A stretch of DNA of 64,000 nucleotides from Spiribacter sp. 2438 (lineage in GTDB: Bacteria; Pseudomonadota; Gammaproteobacteria; Nitrococcales; Nitrococcaceae), in contig NZ_CP046046.1 in the NCBI RefSeq assembly GCF_009676705.1, positions 496,001-560,000 on the forward strand, in the 5' to 3' direction. Position 1 is the first letter of the stretch. Every line of letters starts with the position of its first letter. Positions 31,445 through 42,549 of the stretch are shown in pieces. Made by a program: the position numbers and the translations under genes. The notes under the pieces were generated by a model. The model was not told the origin of the DNA, ran no database searches, and worked only from the letters and a program-made list of their open reading frames with translations.

Positions 31445-31696
31445 ATGTCAAAGGGGCAATCATTGCAGGAGCCGTTTCTCAACGCGCTGCGAAAAGAAAA
31501 AATTCCGGTCTCCATTTACCTGGTGAACGGGATCAAGCTGCAGGGGCAGGTGGAGTCCTTCGATCAGTTCGTGATCCTGTTGCGTAATTCCATCAGTCAG
31601 ATGGTGTACAAGCACGCCATCTCGACCATTGTCCCGTCACGTAACGTCCGCACGTTGTTGCAGGAGGAGCGCAATCCCGAAGCCGACGACGATTGA
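31445..31696 (+). CDS. hfq: RNA chaperone Hfq
   Basis: An 83-residue Sm-like hexamer that pairs small RNAs with mRNAs. Sm1 ([29 protein letters not shown]) and Sm2 ([13 protein letters not shown]) are almost identical to E. coli; the C-terminal tail is short and acidic. GGAGTCGCC precedes the ATG. Its 3' end holds a strong AGGAGG (31662-31667) that probably serves hflX. Confidence 0.98.
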   Translation: MSKGQSLQEPFLNALRKEKIPVSIYLVNGIKLQGQVESFDQFVILLRNSISQMVYKHAISTIVPSRNVRTLLQEERNPEADDD

Positions 31697-33047
31697 GCGC
31701 TCGGCCGCCGCTGAAACCTCTCCGGCCCTTCTTTTCGACCGGCCGGAGGCTGGGGAGCGGGCCCTGCTGGTGCAGATTGATGATGATCAGCTCGACGCCG
31801 ACGAGGCACTCCGCGAGTTCGAAGCGCTGGCCCTATCCGCCGGCGCCGATGTGGTGGCCCGCGAGACCGGCAGCCGGCGGCGTCCGGACCCGAAGACCTA
31901 CCTGGGCTCCGGCAAGGTGGAGACCCTCCAGCACCTGATTGAGTCGCAGGGGGTGGAGCTGGTGCTGATCAACCATGCCTTGTCACCGGTTCAGGAGCGC
32001 AATCTCGAGCGGATGCTGCGCTGCCGCGTGCTGGATCGCACGGGACTGATTCTGGATATCTTCGCCCAGCGGGCCCGGTCTCACGAGGGCAAGCTGCAGG
32101 TCGAACTTGCCCAGCTGCGCCACATTGCCAGCCGCCTGGTCCGGGGCTGGTCGCATCTGGAGCGCCAGAAGGGCGGCATCGGGCTCAGGGGGCCCGGCGA
32201 AACCCAGCTGGAAATGGATCGGCGCATGCTCGGCGTGCGCATCCGGCAGCTGGAGAGGCGACTGGCCCGGGTTCGTCAGCAACGCGACCAGGGCCGGCAG
32301 GCCCGGCGGCGGCGGGACATGCCCGCCATTTCCCTGGTGGGTTACACCAATGCGGGCAAATCCACGTTGTTCAACCGCCTGGCGGGCGCCGGGGTGCTGT
32401 CTGCGGATCAATTGTTCGCCACCCTGGATACCACGCTGCGGCGGCTGGAACTGGCGGGTGGAGAAACGGCGGTGGTCGCGGATACCGTCGGGTTCATTCG
32501 CGATCTCCCGCCGCAGTTGGTGGCGGCCTTCCGATCGACCCTCGAGGAGGTGGTCGAGGCGGATTTGCTGGTCCACGTGATCGATGCCTCGGACCCGCTC
32601 CGCGAAGAGAACGCCCGCGAGGTGGACGAAGTGCTGAAAGCGCTCGGTGCCGATCAGGTGCCCCAGTTGCGGGTGTACAACAAAATTGACCAATGCGGGA
32701 TGCGCCCCCGACTCGACTGGTCCGAAGAGGGCTCCATTGCATCGGTCCGAGTCTCGGCCGCTACCGGAGCCGGGATGAATGAACTTCTTGGAGTCATTTC
32801 GGGTCTGATCCGGTCCGAGCAGGCGTCCGGCTTGATTGAGCTTGGGGCCGGCGATGGGCGCCTTAGAGCACGATTCTACGAACTGGGCGATGTCCTCCAT
32901 GAAGAGTTCACCGATGCCGGGACGGTTCGTCTGGCCGTCAGGCTGCCGCGGCGAGAGCTCGAGCGGCTATATCGGCATGAGGGCCTGGTGGCCGAACTGC
33001 AGCCGGCAGCCAACGAGGACTTGTCCATTGGGGTCGCTGCTCATTAA
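31629..33047 (+). CDS. hflX: Ribosome-associated GTPase HflX
   Basis: A ribosome-splitting/rescue GTPase. The N-terminal HflX domain begins [43 protein letters not shown] and [14 protein letters not shown] precede the G domain with [26 protein letters not shown] and NKID. The start is a problem: the only canonical start near the N-terminus is a TTG at 31629 well inside hfq with no Shine-Dalgarno; an excellent AGGAGG at 31662-31667 precedes in-frame ATC (31674) and ATT (31692), rare initiation codons. The stated start is therefore provisional. Confidence 0.93.
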   Translation: MSRHVTSARCCRRSAIPKPTTIERSAAAETSPALLFDRPEAGERALLVQIDDDQLDADEALREFEALALSAGADVVARETGSRRRPDPKTYLGSGKVETLQHLIESQGVELVLINHALSPVQERNLERMLRCRVLDRTGLILDIFAQRARSHEGKLQVELAQLRHIASRLVRGWSHLERQKGGIGLRGPGETQLEMDRRMLGVRIRQLERRLARVRQQRDQGRQARRRRDMPAISLVGYTNAGKSTLFNRLAGAGVLSADQLFATLDTTLRRLELAGGETAVVADTVGFIRDLPPQLVAAFRSTLEEVVEADLLVHVIDASDPLREENAREVDEVLKALGADQVPQLRVYNKIDQCGMRPRLDWSEEGSIASVRVSAATGAGMNELLGVISGLIRSEQASGLIELGAGDGRLRARFYELGDVLHEEFTDAGTVRLAVRLPRRELERLYRHEGLVAELQPAANEDLSIGVAAH

Positions 33048-33142
33048 ACTTAGGGGGCTAAGCATGACTACCATGCTCGCCCAGTTTCTATCCCGGCCAC
33101 TGAGCACCTGGCCGGATCCGCTCCACAATCGGAGACAATTAC

Positions 33143-34375
33143 ATGGCTTGGAATGAACCCGGGGGCAATAATCGGGACCCTTGGAGCAGCGGCGGCGGCG
33201 GCGGACGTAACAACCAGGGGCCACCGGACCTGGATGAAGCGCTTCGCAAGATCCGCGCGAGAGTTGAAGGCCTCTTCGGCGGCGGTGGCAGTCGCGGCCG
33301 GTCCGGCGGTGGCGACACCGGCTCCGGGGGCGGCGGTGGAAAACCGTCCGCCAAAGGCGTTTTCGTCATCATTGGACTGTTGGTGGCCGGCTGGCTTTTG
33401 TCGGGTATTTACATTGTCGACGAGGGTACCCGGGGCGTGGTGACACGTTTTGGGGCTTACCACACCACGTCCACGCCGGGGCCGCACTGGCGCATTCCCT
33501 ACCCGGTGGATGCTGTGGAGATCGTGGACGTCTCCAGCCGTCGCCGTGTGACGGTGGGGTACCAGGCGGTGAGTCCGCAGCAGACCCGGCCGGTGCTCAC
33601 CGAGGCGCTGATGCTGACCGAGGACGAGAACATCGTGAACGTCCAGCTGGCGGTGCAGTATCAAGTCTCGGATGCCCGGGACTTCATCTTCAACTTCGTG
33701 GATCCGGAGCAGACGCTCAAGGAGCTCACCGAAAGCGCCCTCCGTGAAGTCGTGGGTAAGCGGCGTATGGACTTCATCATCACCGAAGGCCGGGCCGAGG
33801 TGGCTCAGGAGACGCGTGATTTGGTGACCCGGGTCATTGATGACTACCAGGCCGGTATTCAGGTCATCGAAGTCGTGATTCAGGACGCCCAGCCGCCGGA
33901 GCAGGTCCAGGATGCGTTCGAGGACGCCATTAAGGCGCGAGAGGATCGGGAGCGCGTGATCAACCAGGCCAACGCCTACCGCAATGAGGTCATCCCGCGG
34001 GCTCAGGGTGAGGCTGCGAGGATCACTGAAGATGCGCAGGCCTATCTGGCCCGGGTGGTTCAGGCCGCCGAAGGTGACGCCAGTCGCTTCAGCCAGCAGT
34101 TGGAAGAGTACGCGCTCGCACCGCGAGTCACCCGGGACCGGCTGTACATCGATACGCTGGAGCGGGTGCTCAGCGGCACCAGCAAGGTGCTTATCGACAC
34201 CGATTCGGCGAGTCAGGAGCTCCTCTATCTGCCGCTGGATCGGATGATCCGGCCGGGGTCGCCCGAGACGGGCGCCGCCAGTGACGGACCTTCGGTGAAT
34301 ACCAGTGGCTCGGGCGAAACCGCCTCGAGGCAGACAACGAGTTCGGGCTCGTTGCGAATGAGGGAGACGCGTTGA
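33143..34375 (+). CDS. hflK: FtsH modulator HflK
   Basis: A 410-residue SPFH/prohibitin-family protein that cages FtsH with HflC. A Gly/Asn/Arg-rich cytoplasmic N-terminus (residues 1-70, many GGGG runs) is followed by a transmembrane helix (about 73-92) and the SPFH domain (VDEGTRGVVTRFG..), a long helix with AQGEAARITEDAQAY, and a Ser/Thr/Gly-rich tail. Its TGA stop overlaps the hflC ATG. Confidence 0.96.
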   Translation: MAWNEPGGNNRDPWSSGGGGGRNNQGPPDLDEALRKIRARVEGLFGGGGSRGRSGGGDTGSGGGGGKPSAKGVFVIIGLLVAGWLLSGIYIVDEGTRGVVTRFGAYHTTSTPGPHWRIPYPVDAVEIVDVSSRRRVTVGYQAVSPQQTRPVLTEALMLTEDENIVNVQLAVQYQVSDARDFIFNFVDPEQTLKELTESALREVVGKRRMDFIITEGRAEVAQETRDLVTRVIDDYQAGIQVIEVVIQDAQPPEQVQDAFEDAIKAREDRERVINQANAYRNEVIPRAQGEAARITEDAQAYLARVVQAAEGDASRFSQQLEEYALAPRVTRDRLYIDTLERVLSGTSKVLIDTDSASQELLYLPLDRMIRPGSPETGAASDGPSVNTSGSGETASRQTTSSGSLRMRETR

Positions 34376-35259
34376 TGAATCGTCTGACTTCGATGGGTGC
34401 GGTGGTGATTGTTTTGCTGGTGATTGGAATCACCTTCGGAACGTTCACCGTCAAGGAAACAGAAAAGGCCCTGAAATTCCGGCTTGGTGAAGTGATCCGA
34501 GTTGATTTCGACCCGGGTCTGTATTTCCAGATTCCGTTCATTAACAACGTCCGCAAGGTGGATGCCCGGGTGCAGACACTGGATGAGAGCCCGCAGCGGT
34601 TCCTGACCAGCGAGCAGAAGAATCTGATCGTGGATTCCTTCGTTAAATGGCGGGTGAGCGATGTTCAGCAGTACTACGTGACTGTTCGGGCAGAGCCAGA
34701 CCGGGCCAATCTGCGGCTCTCTGAAATCATCCGGGACGGCCTGCGGGCTGAATTCGGCACGCGTACCGTACAGGAGGTCATCGCTGGTGACCGCGTGGAG
34801 ATCATGGACATCTTGTCCGAGCAGGCCAAGTTGGCTGGTGAGGCGCTAGGCATCGAGGTGCTGGATGTTCGGCTCAAGCGGGTGGACCTGCCGGAAGGCG
34901 TCAGTGAGTCGGTGTTCAACCGCATGGTGGCTGCCCGTGAACAGGTGGCCCGGATGTTCCGCGCCGAAGGTCAGGAGGAAGCGGAGCGGATTCGGTCAGC
35001 TGCTGACCGGCGTCGCGAGGAAATCCTTGCCGAGGCTCGACGGGATGCGGAAGAAGTCCGCGGTGGCGCCGACGCTCAGGCCACGGCCATTTATGCCAAT
35101 GCTTACGAGGCGGACGAAGAGTTCTATCGGTTCTACCGCAGTCTGCGGGCCTACGAGAATACCTTCAGTGGGCAGGACAACATGATGGTGCTCTCACCCG
35201 ACTCCGAGTTCTTCCGGTATTTCAACCAGTTGGACGGACTGACCCCGTCGGCTGACTGA
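34375..35259 (+). CDS. hflC: FtsH modulator HflC
   Basis: A 294-residue partner of HflK. N-terminal membrane helix (about residues 5-25), SPFH domain with FTVKETEKALKFRLGE and GLYFQIPFINNVRKVDAR, then a long helix (AEGQEEAERIRSAADRRREEI). The ATG at 34375 overlaps the hflK stop (TGATG); the preceding TTG at 34372 is also in frame. Confidence 0.96.
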   Translation: MNRLTSMGAVVIVLLVIGITFGTFTVKETEKALKFRLGEVIRVDFDPGLYFQIPFINNVRKVDARVQTLDESPQRFLTSEQKNLIVDSFVKWRVSDVQQYYVTVRAEPDRANLRLSEIIRDGLRAEFGTRTVQEVIAGDRVEIMDILSEQAKLAGEALGIEVLDVRLKRVDLPEGVSESVFNRMVAAREQVARMFRAEGQEEAERIRSAADRRREEILAEARRDAEEVRGGADAQATAIYANAYEADEEFYRFYRSLRAYENTFSGQDNMMVLSPDSEFFRYFNQLDGLTPSAD

Positions 35260-35264
35260 TAATA

Positions 35265-35447
35265 ATGCAGGATCTCCTCACAGCGATTGCCCTGTTGCTG
35301 GTCATTGAGGGGATCCTGCCCTTCCTCAGCCCAAGGGCTCTAAGAAAAACTCTGTTCACCATCGTGCAGAACAACGACCGTACCCTTAGACTCACGGGTG
35401 CCAGTAGTATGGTGGCAGGGCTGCTGTTGCTTTATCTGGTGCGCTGA
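35265..35447 (+). CDS. DUF2065 small membrane protein
   Basis: A 60-residue protein with two membrane helices (about residues 4-22 and 42-58) separated by a short basic loop, the DUF2065 (YjeT) pattern. Always found between hflC and hisZ or purA in gammaproteobacteria; function unknown. It starts 5 nt after the hflC stop. Confidence 0.88.
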   Translation: MQDLLTAIALLLVIEGILPFLSPRALRKTLFTIVQNNDRTLRLTGASSMVAGLLLLYLVR

Positions 35448-35456
35448 GGTGATCTC

Positions 35457-37978
<2,522 letters not shown>

Positions 37979-38060
37979 ACGCCGGGGCGCTCCTTGGTCG
38001 GCTTTTGTCTTTATCACTGCGTCTGCTACCTTCTACCGGAATTAAGGAAGGGCATTTGCA

Positions 38061-38516
38061 ATGGAAAATTCTAAAAACAACGATTTGATTGTTGGTGACG
38101 GTGTCAAAATCGTCGGCGAAGTCGATGCACCCGGTAAGCTTGAGCTGCATGGTAGGATTGAGGGCAGCATCCGGGGTGATGACATCAAAGTGGGATCCAC
38201 TGGTGTCGTCGAAGGCAGCCTTCACGGGAACAACGTTGACTTACAGGGTAGCGTCAGCGAGCAGGTCACCGCGCAGACGCTGATCCTCAGGTCCACAGCA
38301 GTTGTCAGCGGGTCAGTGCAATATCAGTCCGTCGAGATCGAGTCTGGCGCCGAAATAAACGGTACGTTGAGCAGTAGCAAGGAAAAGTCGGGGTTCCATG
38401 GAATGGGCAAGGGCGAGAAGTCAAAACCAATGAATTTGCCGGACCGGATCGTGCAGAAGGACGAGCCGGACGCCGACAGCGAGGCCAGGGACGATGCCGA
38501 ATCGCCGGAGAAGTGA
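38061..38516 (+). CDS. Bactofilin (first copy)
   Basis: A 151-residue polymer-forming cytoskeletal protein. The beta-helix core (about residues 8-105) consists of short repeats such as KIVGEVDAPGKLELHGRIEGSI and SVSEQVTAQTLILRSTAVVSGSV; N- and C-termini are polar and disordered, the tail rich in K, D and E. The first part of the gene is visibly AT-richer than its neighbours (AAA, ATT and TTG codons). It overlaps the M23 peptidase gene by 23 nt, so the two are coupled. Confidence 0.9.
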   Translation: MENSKNNDLIVGDGVKIVGEVDAPGKLELHGRIEGSIRGDDIKVGSTGVVEGSLHGNNVDLQGSVSEQVTAQTLILRSTAVVSGSVQYQSVEIESGAEINGTLSSSKEKSGFHGMGKGEKSKPMNLPDRIVQKDEPDADSEARDDAESPEK

Positions 38517-39600
38517 TTACCCGGCGGCTCCGCCGTGGCTGCATCAGCTAAGGGACAGTCTGCCCGCGGGCGAACCCGGAGAAGTTGTTATCCCAACTCG
38601 GGATGGCGTCGCCCACCTGACAGTGTCCCGACAGGACGTGGATGAAATGCTCGTCGCCCAGCAGAGAGTGCTGGGGCGGCAGAAATTCCGGTTTAGTCTC
38701 GTTGTTGGTGTCATCTCGGCATGCCTGGTGGGGTTCATCGGCTACAGCCAGGACCTGGGGCAGCAAAAGATGCGTCTGTCAGATGAATTGGCCACGGCAC
38801 AGGCCGATGCATCTGAGCTGAATTCGGCCTTGGATGAGATGTTTTCCACGGCCCGTGGTGTCGCCTCAGGTGTTGCAGCGCCCGAGTTGGACACGCCTCT
38901 TGAAGGCCTTCAAACCGTTGGGACGCTGCTCGAGGATTTAGACGAGGCATTCACGGTTTACACTGATATCACCCGCCAGGCGGTTTCAAGGTACCAGGAG
39001 GATCTCAGCCTGGATTTGGCAGCGCTGGACGTTGACTCATCATTCATTCTGCAAAGCGAGACCGTTAACCCGGTTTCTTGGGGTGGGGGTGTATCGGGCG
39101 CCGACGCCCCGGGCCGACTCCTGGCGACCTACCTTCCGGGGGATCTCGCGCGAGCCCTTCGTGCCGTGTCGGTGAAAGAGGGGTATCGCTCCACCCTGCC
39201 CGATCTGAATCCGATGCAAGGGGGCCGCATGACCTCCGGCTTCGGCATGCGCAAGCACCCGGTCACGGGACAGTATGTCGCACACCGGGGTGTCGACCTG
39301 GTTTCCTGGGACGATCAGCGGGTTCGCTCCGCTGGCGAGGGGCGTGTTGTGTTCGCTGACTATGACGGTGCCTCCGGAAATCGGGTGACCATTGATCATG
39401 GTTTCGGGATCGAGACGATTTATGCCCATCTGGCGCGCATTGACGTGGAAGAAGGGCAGTGGGTGAAGCGTGGGGAATGGATTGGGTTGATGGGGGATAC
39501 TGGGTTAACCGACGGCGCCCACCTGCACTACGAGGTGAGGCTGGACGATCGGCACGTCGATCCCCTTGAGGTTTTTAGAGTGGCCAGAGATGTTCAATAA
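38494..39600 (+). CDS. Membrane-anchored M23 (LytM) peptidoglycan endopeptidase
   Basis: A 368-residue protein: cytoplasmic Arg/Pro-rich N-terminus (1-64), one transmembrane helix (about 66-85), coiled coil (about 88-120), and a C-terminal M23 domain from about residue 245. The zinc ligands are complete: H-RGV-D in AHRGVDLV and HLHYEV, so it should be an active enzyme cutting peptide cross-links. It lies between two bactofilin genes and overlaps both, which points to a bactofilin-guided cell-shape or localised wall-cutting role. Confidence 0.92.
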   Translation: MPNRRRSDYPAAPPWLHQLRDSLPAGEPGEVVIPTRDGVAHLTVSRQDVDEMLVAQQRVLGRQKFRFSLVVGVISACLVGFIGYSQDLGQQKMRLSDELATAQADASELNSALDEMFSTARGVASGVAAPELDTPLEGLQTVGTLLEDLDEAFTVYTDITRQAVSRYQEDLSLDLAALDVDSSFILQSETVNPVSWGGGVSGADAPGRLLATYLPGDLARALRAVSVKEGYRSTLPDLNPMQGGRMTSGFGMRKHPVTGQYVAHRGVDLVSWDDQRVRSAGEGRVVFADYDGASGNRVTIDHGFGIETIYAHLARIDVEEGQWVKRGEWIGLMGDTGLTDGAHLHYEVRLDDRHVDPLEVFRVARDVQ

Positions 39601-39994
39601 AGATAAAAAAGCAGGTCCTGTGGTGGAACACGTCGACGGTGTGAGCGAATCGGGTAATTGGTCGGACCGAAATGTGTCGCCGATGGGCCGCCCCTCGGTC
39701 ATCAGCGAAGGGATGTGGTTCAAAGGCGAAGTGAATTGCCCGGGGTCACTCAATCTGGAGGGGAGAATCGAGGGAAAACTGGACGCACCGCAGGTCAGCA
39801 TCGGCGCGACGGGCAGTTTTTCCGGCGATCTGAAGGCAACGAGTGTTTCGCTGAGCGGCGAGGTAGAGGGCACCCTGACTTGTGACGATCTCACGTTGAG
39901 CCACACTGGACGCATCAAGGGTGAGGTCGTGTGCAAAACCCTCAAAGTCCACCCGGGCGCCATTCTGGAGGGAGACCTACGGATGCAGTCGTAG
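39590..39994 (+). CDS. Bactofilin (second copy)
   Basis: A 134-residue bactofilin with the core repeats MWFKGEVNCPGSLNLEGRIEG, KLDAPQVSIGATGSFSGDL and VEGTLTCDDLTLSHTGRIKGEV. N-terminus is polar (FNKDKKAG) with no membrane segment. The ATG at 39590 lies inside the last codons of the M23 gene (11-nt overlap); an earlier ATG at 39566 is possible. It differs clearly from the first bactofilin, so this is not a recent duplication. Confidence 0.9.
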   Translation: MFNKDKKAGPVVEHVDGVSESGNWSDRNVSPMGRPSVISEGMWFKGEVNCPGSLNLEGRIEGKLDAPQVSIGATGSFSGDLKATSVSLSGEVEGTLTCDDLTLSHTGRIKGEVVCKTLKVHPGAILEGDLRMQS

Positions 39995-40022
39995 GACCGA
40001 CATGATGACCCAATGGAGCGGA

Positions 40023-40109
40023 TGGTGCCGAGGAGAGGACTTGAACCTCCACGGGGTTACCCCCACTAGCACCTGAAGCTAGCGCGTCTACCAATTCCGC
40101 CACCTCGGC
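40023..40109 (-). tRNA. tRNA-Leu (anticodon CAG)
   Basis: An 87-nt class II tRNA with CCA encoded. Acceptor GCCGAGG; D-arm with TGGTAGAC; anticodon stem CTAGC/GCTAG with loop TTCAGGT, anticodon CAG; a long variable arm (TGGGGGTAACCCC); T-loop GTTCAAGTC. It reads CUG, which is the dominant Leu codon in this GC-rich window. Promoter at 40148-40176. Confidence 0.97.
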
Positions 40110-40147
40110 TTGGCTTACGGAGGAACATCCGATCACCAGCGGCGCAG

Positions 40148-40176
40148 AGAATAATCCGAGCCCCCTGGCCTGTCAA
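40148..40176 (-). promoter_or_regulatory. Sigma-70 promoter of tRNA-Leu(CAG)
   Basis: On the minus strand, perfect TTGACA (40171-40176), 17-nt spacer, TATTCT (40148-40153). The first transcribed base would be about 32 nt before the mature tRNA. Confidence 0.8.
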
Positions 40177-40193
40177 ACCATCTCTCGGATATT

Positions 40194-40247
40194 CGTCGGA
40201 GGGATCGCCGTGTAGGCACCACCGAGTGGATGCCGTATCCTCCGACG
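40194..40247 (+). promoter_or_regulatory. Long-range inverted repeat before rnr
   Basis: CGTCGGAGG (40194-40202) and CCTCCGACG (40239-40247) are perfect complements separated by 36 nt; the second arm ends one nt before the rnr ATG. If transcribed, the leader would pair the only Shine-Dalgarno-like GGAGG with the bases next to the start codon. A TAGGCA-17-TATCCT pair (40213-40241) could instead make a leaderless rnr mRNA. Confidence 0.4.
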
Positions 40248-40248
40248 C

Positions 40249-42549
40249 ATGGCAAAGAACACCTCCGAATCAGCAGATCCATCCCAAGACCCTTACCTCG
40301 ACCGCGAGCGTCAGAAATACGACTCGCCGGTCCCCAGCCGAGAGTTCATTACCCAGCAGCTCGAGGAGCAGGCGCGGCCACTCTCCCGACGGGAGCTGGG
40401 TGAGCTGTTCAGGCTGGAAGACGAAGATGATCTCGAGGGTCTGAGACGACGACTTAAGGCCATGGAGCGTGATGGCCAGCTGGTTCGCAACCGGCGGAAC
40501 GGGTACGTGCTGGTTGACAACGAAGAGCTGGTTCGCGGCCGTATTCGTGCGGCTGCGGATGGTTCGGGCGTGGTGCACCCGGATCGCCCCGGGCCTGACG
40601 TTTTTCTGGCGCCCAGGCAGATGCGTCGACTGCTCAACGGCGACCGGGTGGTGGTGCGTCTCACCGGCGATGATGAGCGTGGGCACCGTAGCGGCGAGTT
40701 GGTCGAGATCATCGAACACGCCAATCAGAACATCGCCGGGCGCTACTACGAAGAGAGCGGCATCGGCTTTGTGGTGCCGAATAACAAGCGGCTGCACCAG
40801 GATCTGATCATTCCTGCCGGCGACCGCCATGGGGCTCGTCATGGTGAACTGGTCACCGCCGAGGTGATAAGTCAGCCGTCCGAGCGGCGGCAGCCGATTG
40901 GCAAGGTGGTTGAGGTATTTGGCACCCAGATCGCCCCCGGTGATGAAGTCGCGGTGGCCGCCCGCACCCACGGCATTCCCACGGAGTGGCCTGAGGACGC
41001 GCTGTCGGAAAGTGAGGCATTTGGGGACAGTGTGCCGGAGTCCAGCAAGGCGAACCGTCGGGATCTTCGTCAGACGCCACTGATCACCATTGATGGAGCC
41101 GACGCCCGCGATTTTGATGACGCCGTTTATTGCGAGCCCACCGCCGATGGCTGGCAGCTTCTGGTGGCGATCGCCGATGTCGGCGCCTACGTAAAGCCGG
41201 GTTCGGCACTGGATCAAGAGGCGGCAGAGCGGGGCAATTCCGTTTATTTCCCGCGCACGGTGGTGCCGATGCTGCCGGAGGCTCTATCCAATGGGCTCTG
41301 TTCACTGAATCCCAAAGTGGATCGGCTGTGCATGGTCTGCGAAATGCAGATCGACCGCGAGGGAGAACTCCGCCAGTCCCGGTTCTTTGAAGGCGTGATG
41401 AATTCCTGGGCCCGACTGACCTATGAGGAAGTGGACGCGATTCATAACCATCGCGACCCCTCGCTGCGCCGGGAACACGCCGATCTACTCAAGCACATCG
41501 AGCATCTGTATGAGGTGTTTGGCGCCCTGAGGCGTGACCGGGAGCGTCGTGGCGCCATCGATTTCAACACCAGCGAGTCCGTGATCGAGTTCACCAGTGA
41601 AGGCCAGGTGGCGGATGTGCACCCGGCGGAGCGGACCGATGCTCATCGCCTGATCGAAGAGTGCATGGTCAAGGCCAATGTGGCCACCGCCCGGTTCCTG
41701 AATCGACATCGCGTGCCGACCCTGTACCGGGTGCATGAGCCGCCGGCGGAGGAACGCCTGAAAAACCTGAGGGAGTTTCTGGGTCAGACCGGACTTACCC
41801 TCGGGGGTGGCGAGGAACCCTCGCCGGCTGACTATGCCACCTTGATGGAAGCGGTTGCCCGGCGACCCGATCGGCACATGGTGGAGTCGGTGATGCTGCG
41901 CTCGATGATGGCCGCGGAATATCGGCCGGACAACGCCGGTCACTTCGGTCTGGCTCTGGATGCCTACGCGCACTTCACCTCGCCCATCCGGCGCTATCCG
42001 GATCTGATTGTTCATCGCGGCATCAAGCACGTCCTCGCCAGGCGCCCGGCCGAGGCTTTCGAGTACACCGAGGATCAGCTGGTGACGGTGGGAGAACACT
42101 GCTCGATGACCGATCGTCGGGCCGAGGAGGCCAGTCGGGATGCCATACGGACACTCAAGTGCCGCTTCATGAGCGACCGGATCGGCGAGGAGTTCACCGG
42201 GGTGGTCAGTGGCGTGACCTCGTTCGGACTTTTCATCGAACTCGACGCGGTGTTCGTGGACGGGCTGATCCACATTACCAACCTCGAGCAGGACTTCTTC
42301 CACTTCGATCCCATCGGTCATCGGTTGATCGGGGAGCGCACGGGCAAGGAATACCGGCTGGCTGACCGGATCCGGATCCGGCTGGCCCAGGTCAACGTGG
42401 ACGACGGCAAACTCGACTTCGAGCCCGTGGCCCATCCGCTGGATGCCGACGGTAACCCGTTGCCGGAGAAAGCCGGCAGCGCGGGCCGCGGCAAGCCCAA
42501 GCGGGGTCAGAAGCCCGGCCGCCGCTCCCGGAGCCGTCGGCGGAGCTGA
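40249..42549 (+). CDS. rnr: Ribonuclease R
   Basis: A 766-residue 3'-5' exoribonuclease able to degrade structured RNA. Order: N-terminal helix-turn-helix-like and cold-shock domains, the RNB catalytic domain starting DLRQTPLITIDGADARDFDDAVY with the four catalytic Asp, an S1 domain (FTGVVSGVTSFGLFIELD) and a basic tail (KPKRGQKPGRRSRSRRRS). The ATG at 40249 has no Shine-Dalgarno directly before it. Overlaps rlmB by 1 nt (TGATG). Confidence 0.96.
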   Translation: MAKNTSESADPSQDPYLDRERQKYDSPVPSREFITQQLEEQARPLSRRELGELFRLEDEDDLEGLRRRLKAMERDGQLVRNRRNGYVLVDNEELVRGRIRAAADGSGVVHPDRPGPDVFLAPRQMRRLLNGDRVVVRLTGDDERGHRSGELVEIIEHANQNIAGRYYEESGIGFVVPNNKRLHQDLIIPAGDRHGARHGELVTAEVISQPSERRQPIGKVVEVFGTQIAPGDEVAVAARTHGIPTEWPEDALSESEAFGDSVPESSKANRRDLRQTPLITIDGADARDFDDAVYCEPTADGWQLLVAIADVGAYVKPGSALDQEAAERGNSVYFPRTVVPMLPEALSNGLCSLNPKVDRLCMVCEMQIDREGELRQSRFFEGVMNSWARLTYEEVDAIHNHRDPSLRREHADLLKHIEHLYEVFGALRRDRERRGAIDFNTSESVIEFTSEGQVADVHPAERTDAHRLIEECMVKANVATARFLNRHRVPTLYRVHEPPAEERLKNLREFLGQTGLTLGGGEEPSPADYATLMEAVARRPDRHMVESVMLRSMMAAEYRPDNAGHFGLALDAYAHFTSPIRRYPDLIVHRGIKHVLARRPAEAFEYTEDQLVTVGEHCSMTDRRAEEASRDAIRTLKCRFMSDRIGEEFTGVVSGVTSFGLFIELDAVFVDGLIHITNLEQDFFHFDPIGHRLIGERTGKEYRLADRIRIRLAQVNVDDGKLDFEPVAHPLDADGNPLPEKAGSAGRGKPKRGQKPGRRSRSRRRS

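Noticed and set aside
33050-33142. Small hairpins CTTAG/CTAAG and GCATG/CATGC between hflX and hflK
   Set aside because: Short, no T-run and no conserved element recognised; left unannotated.
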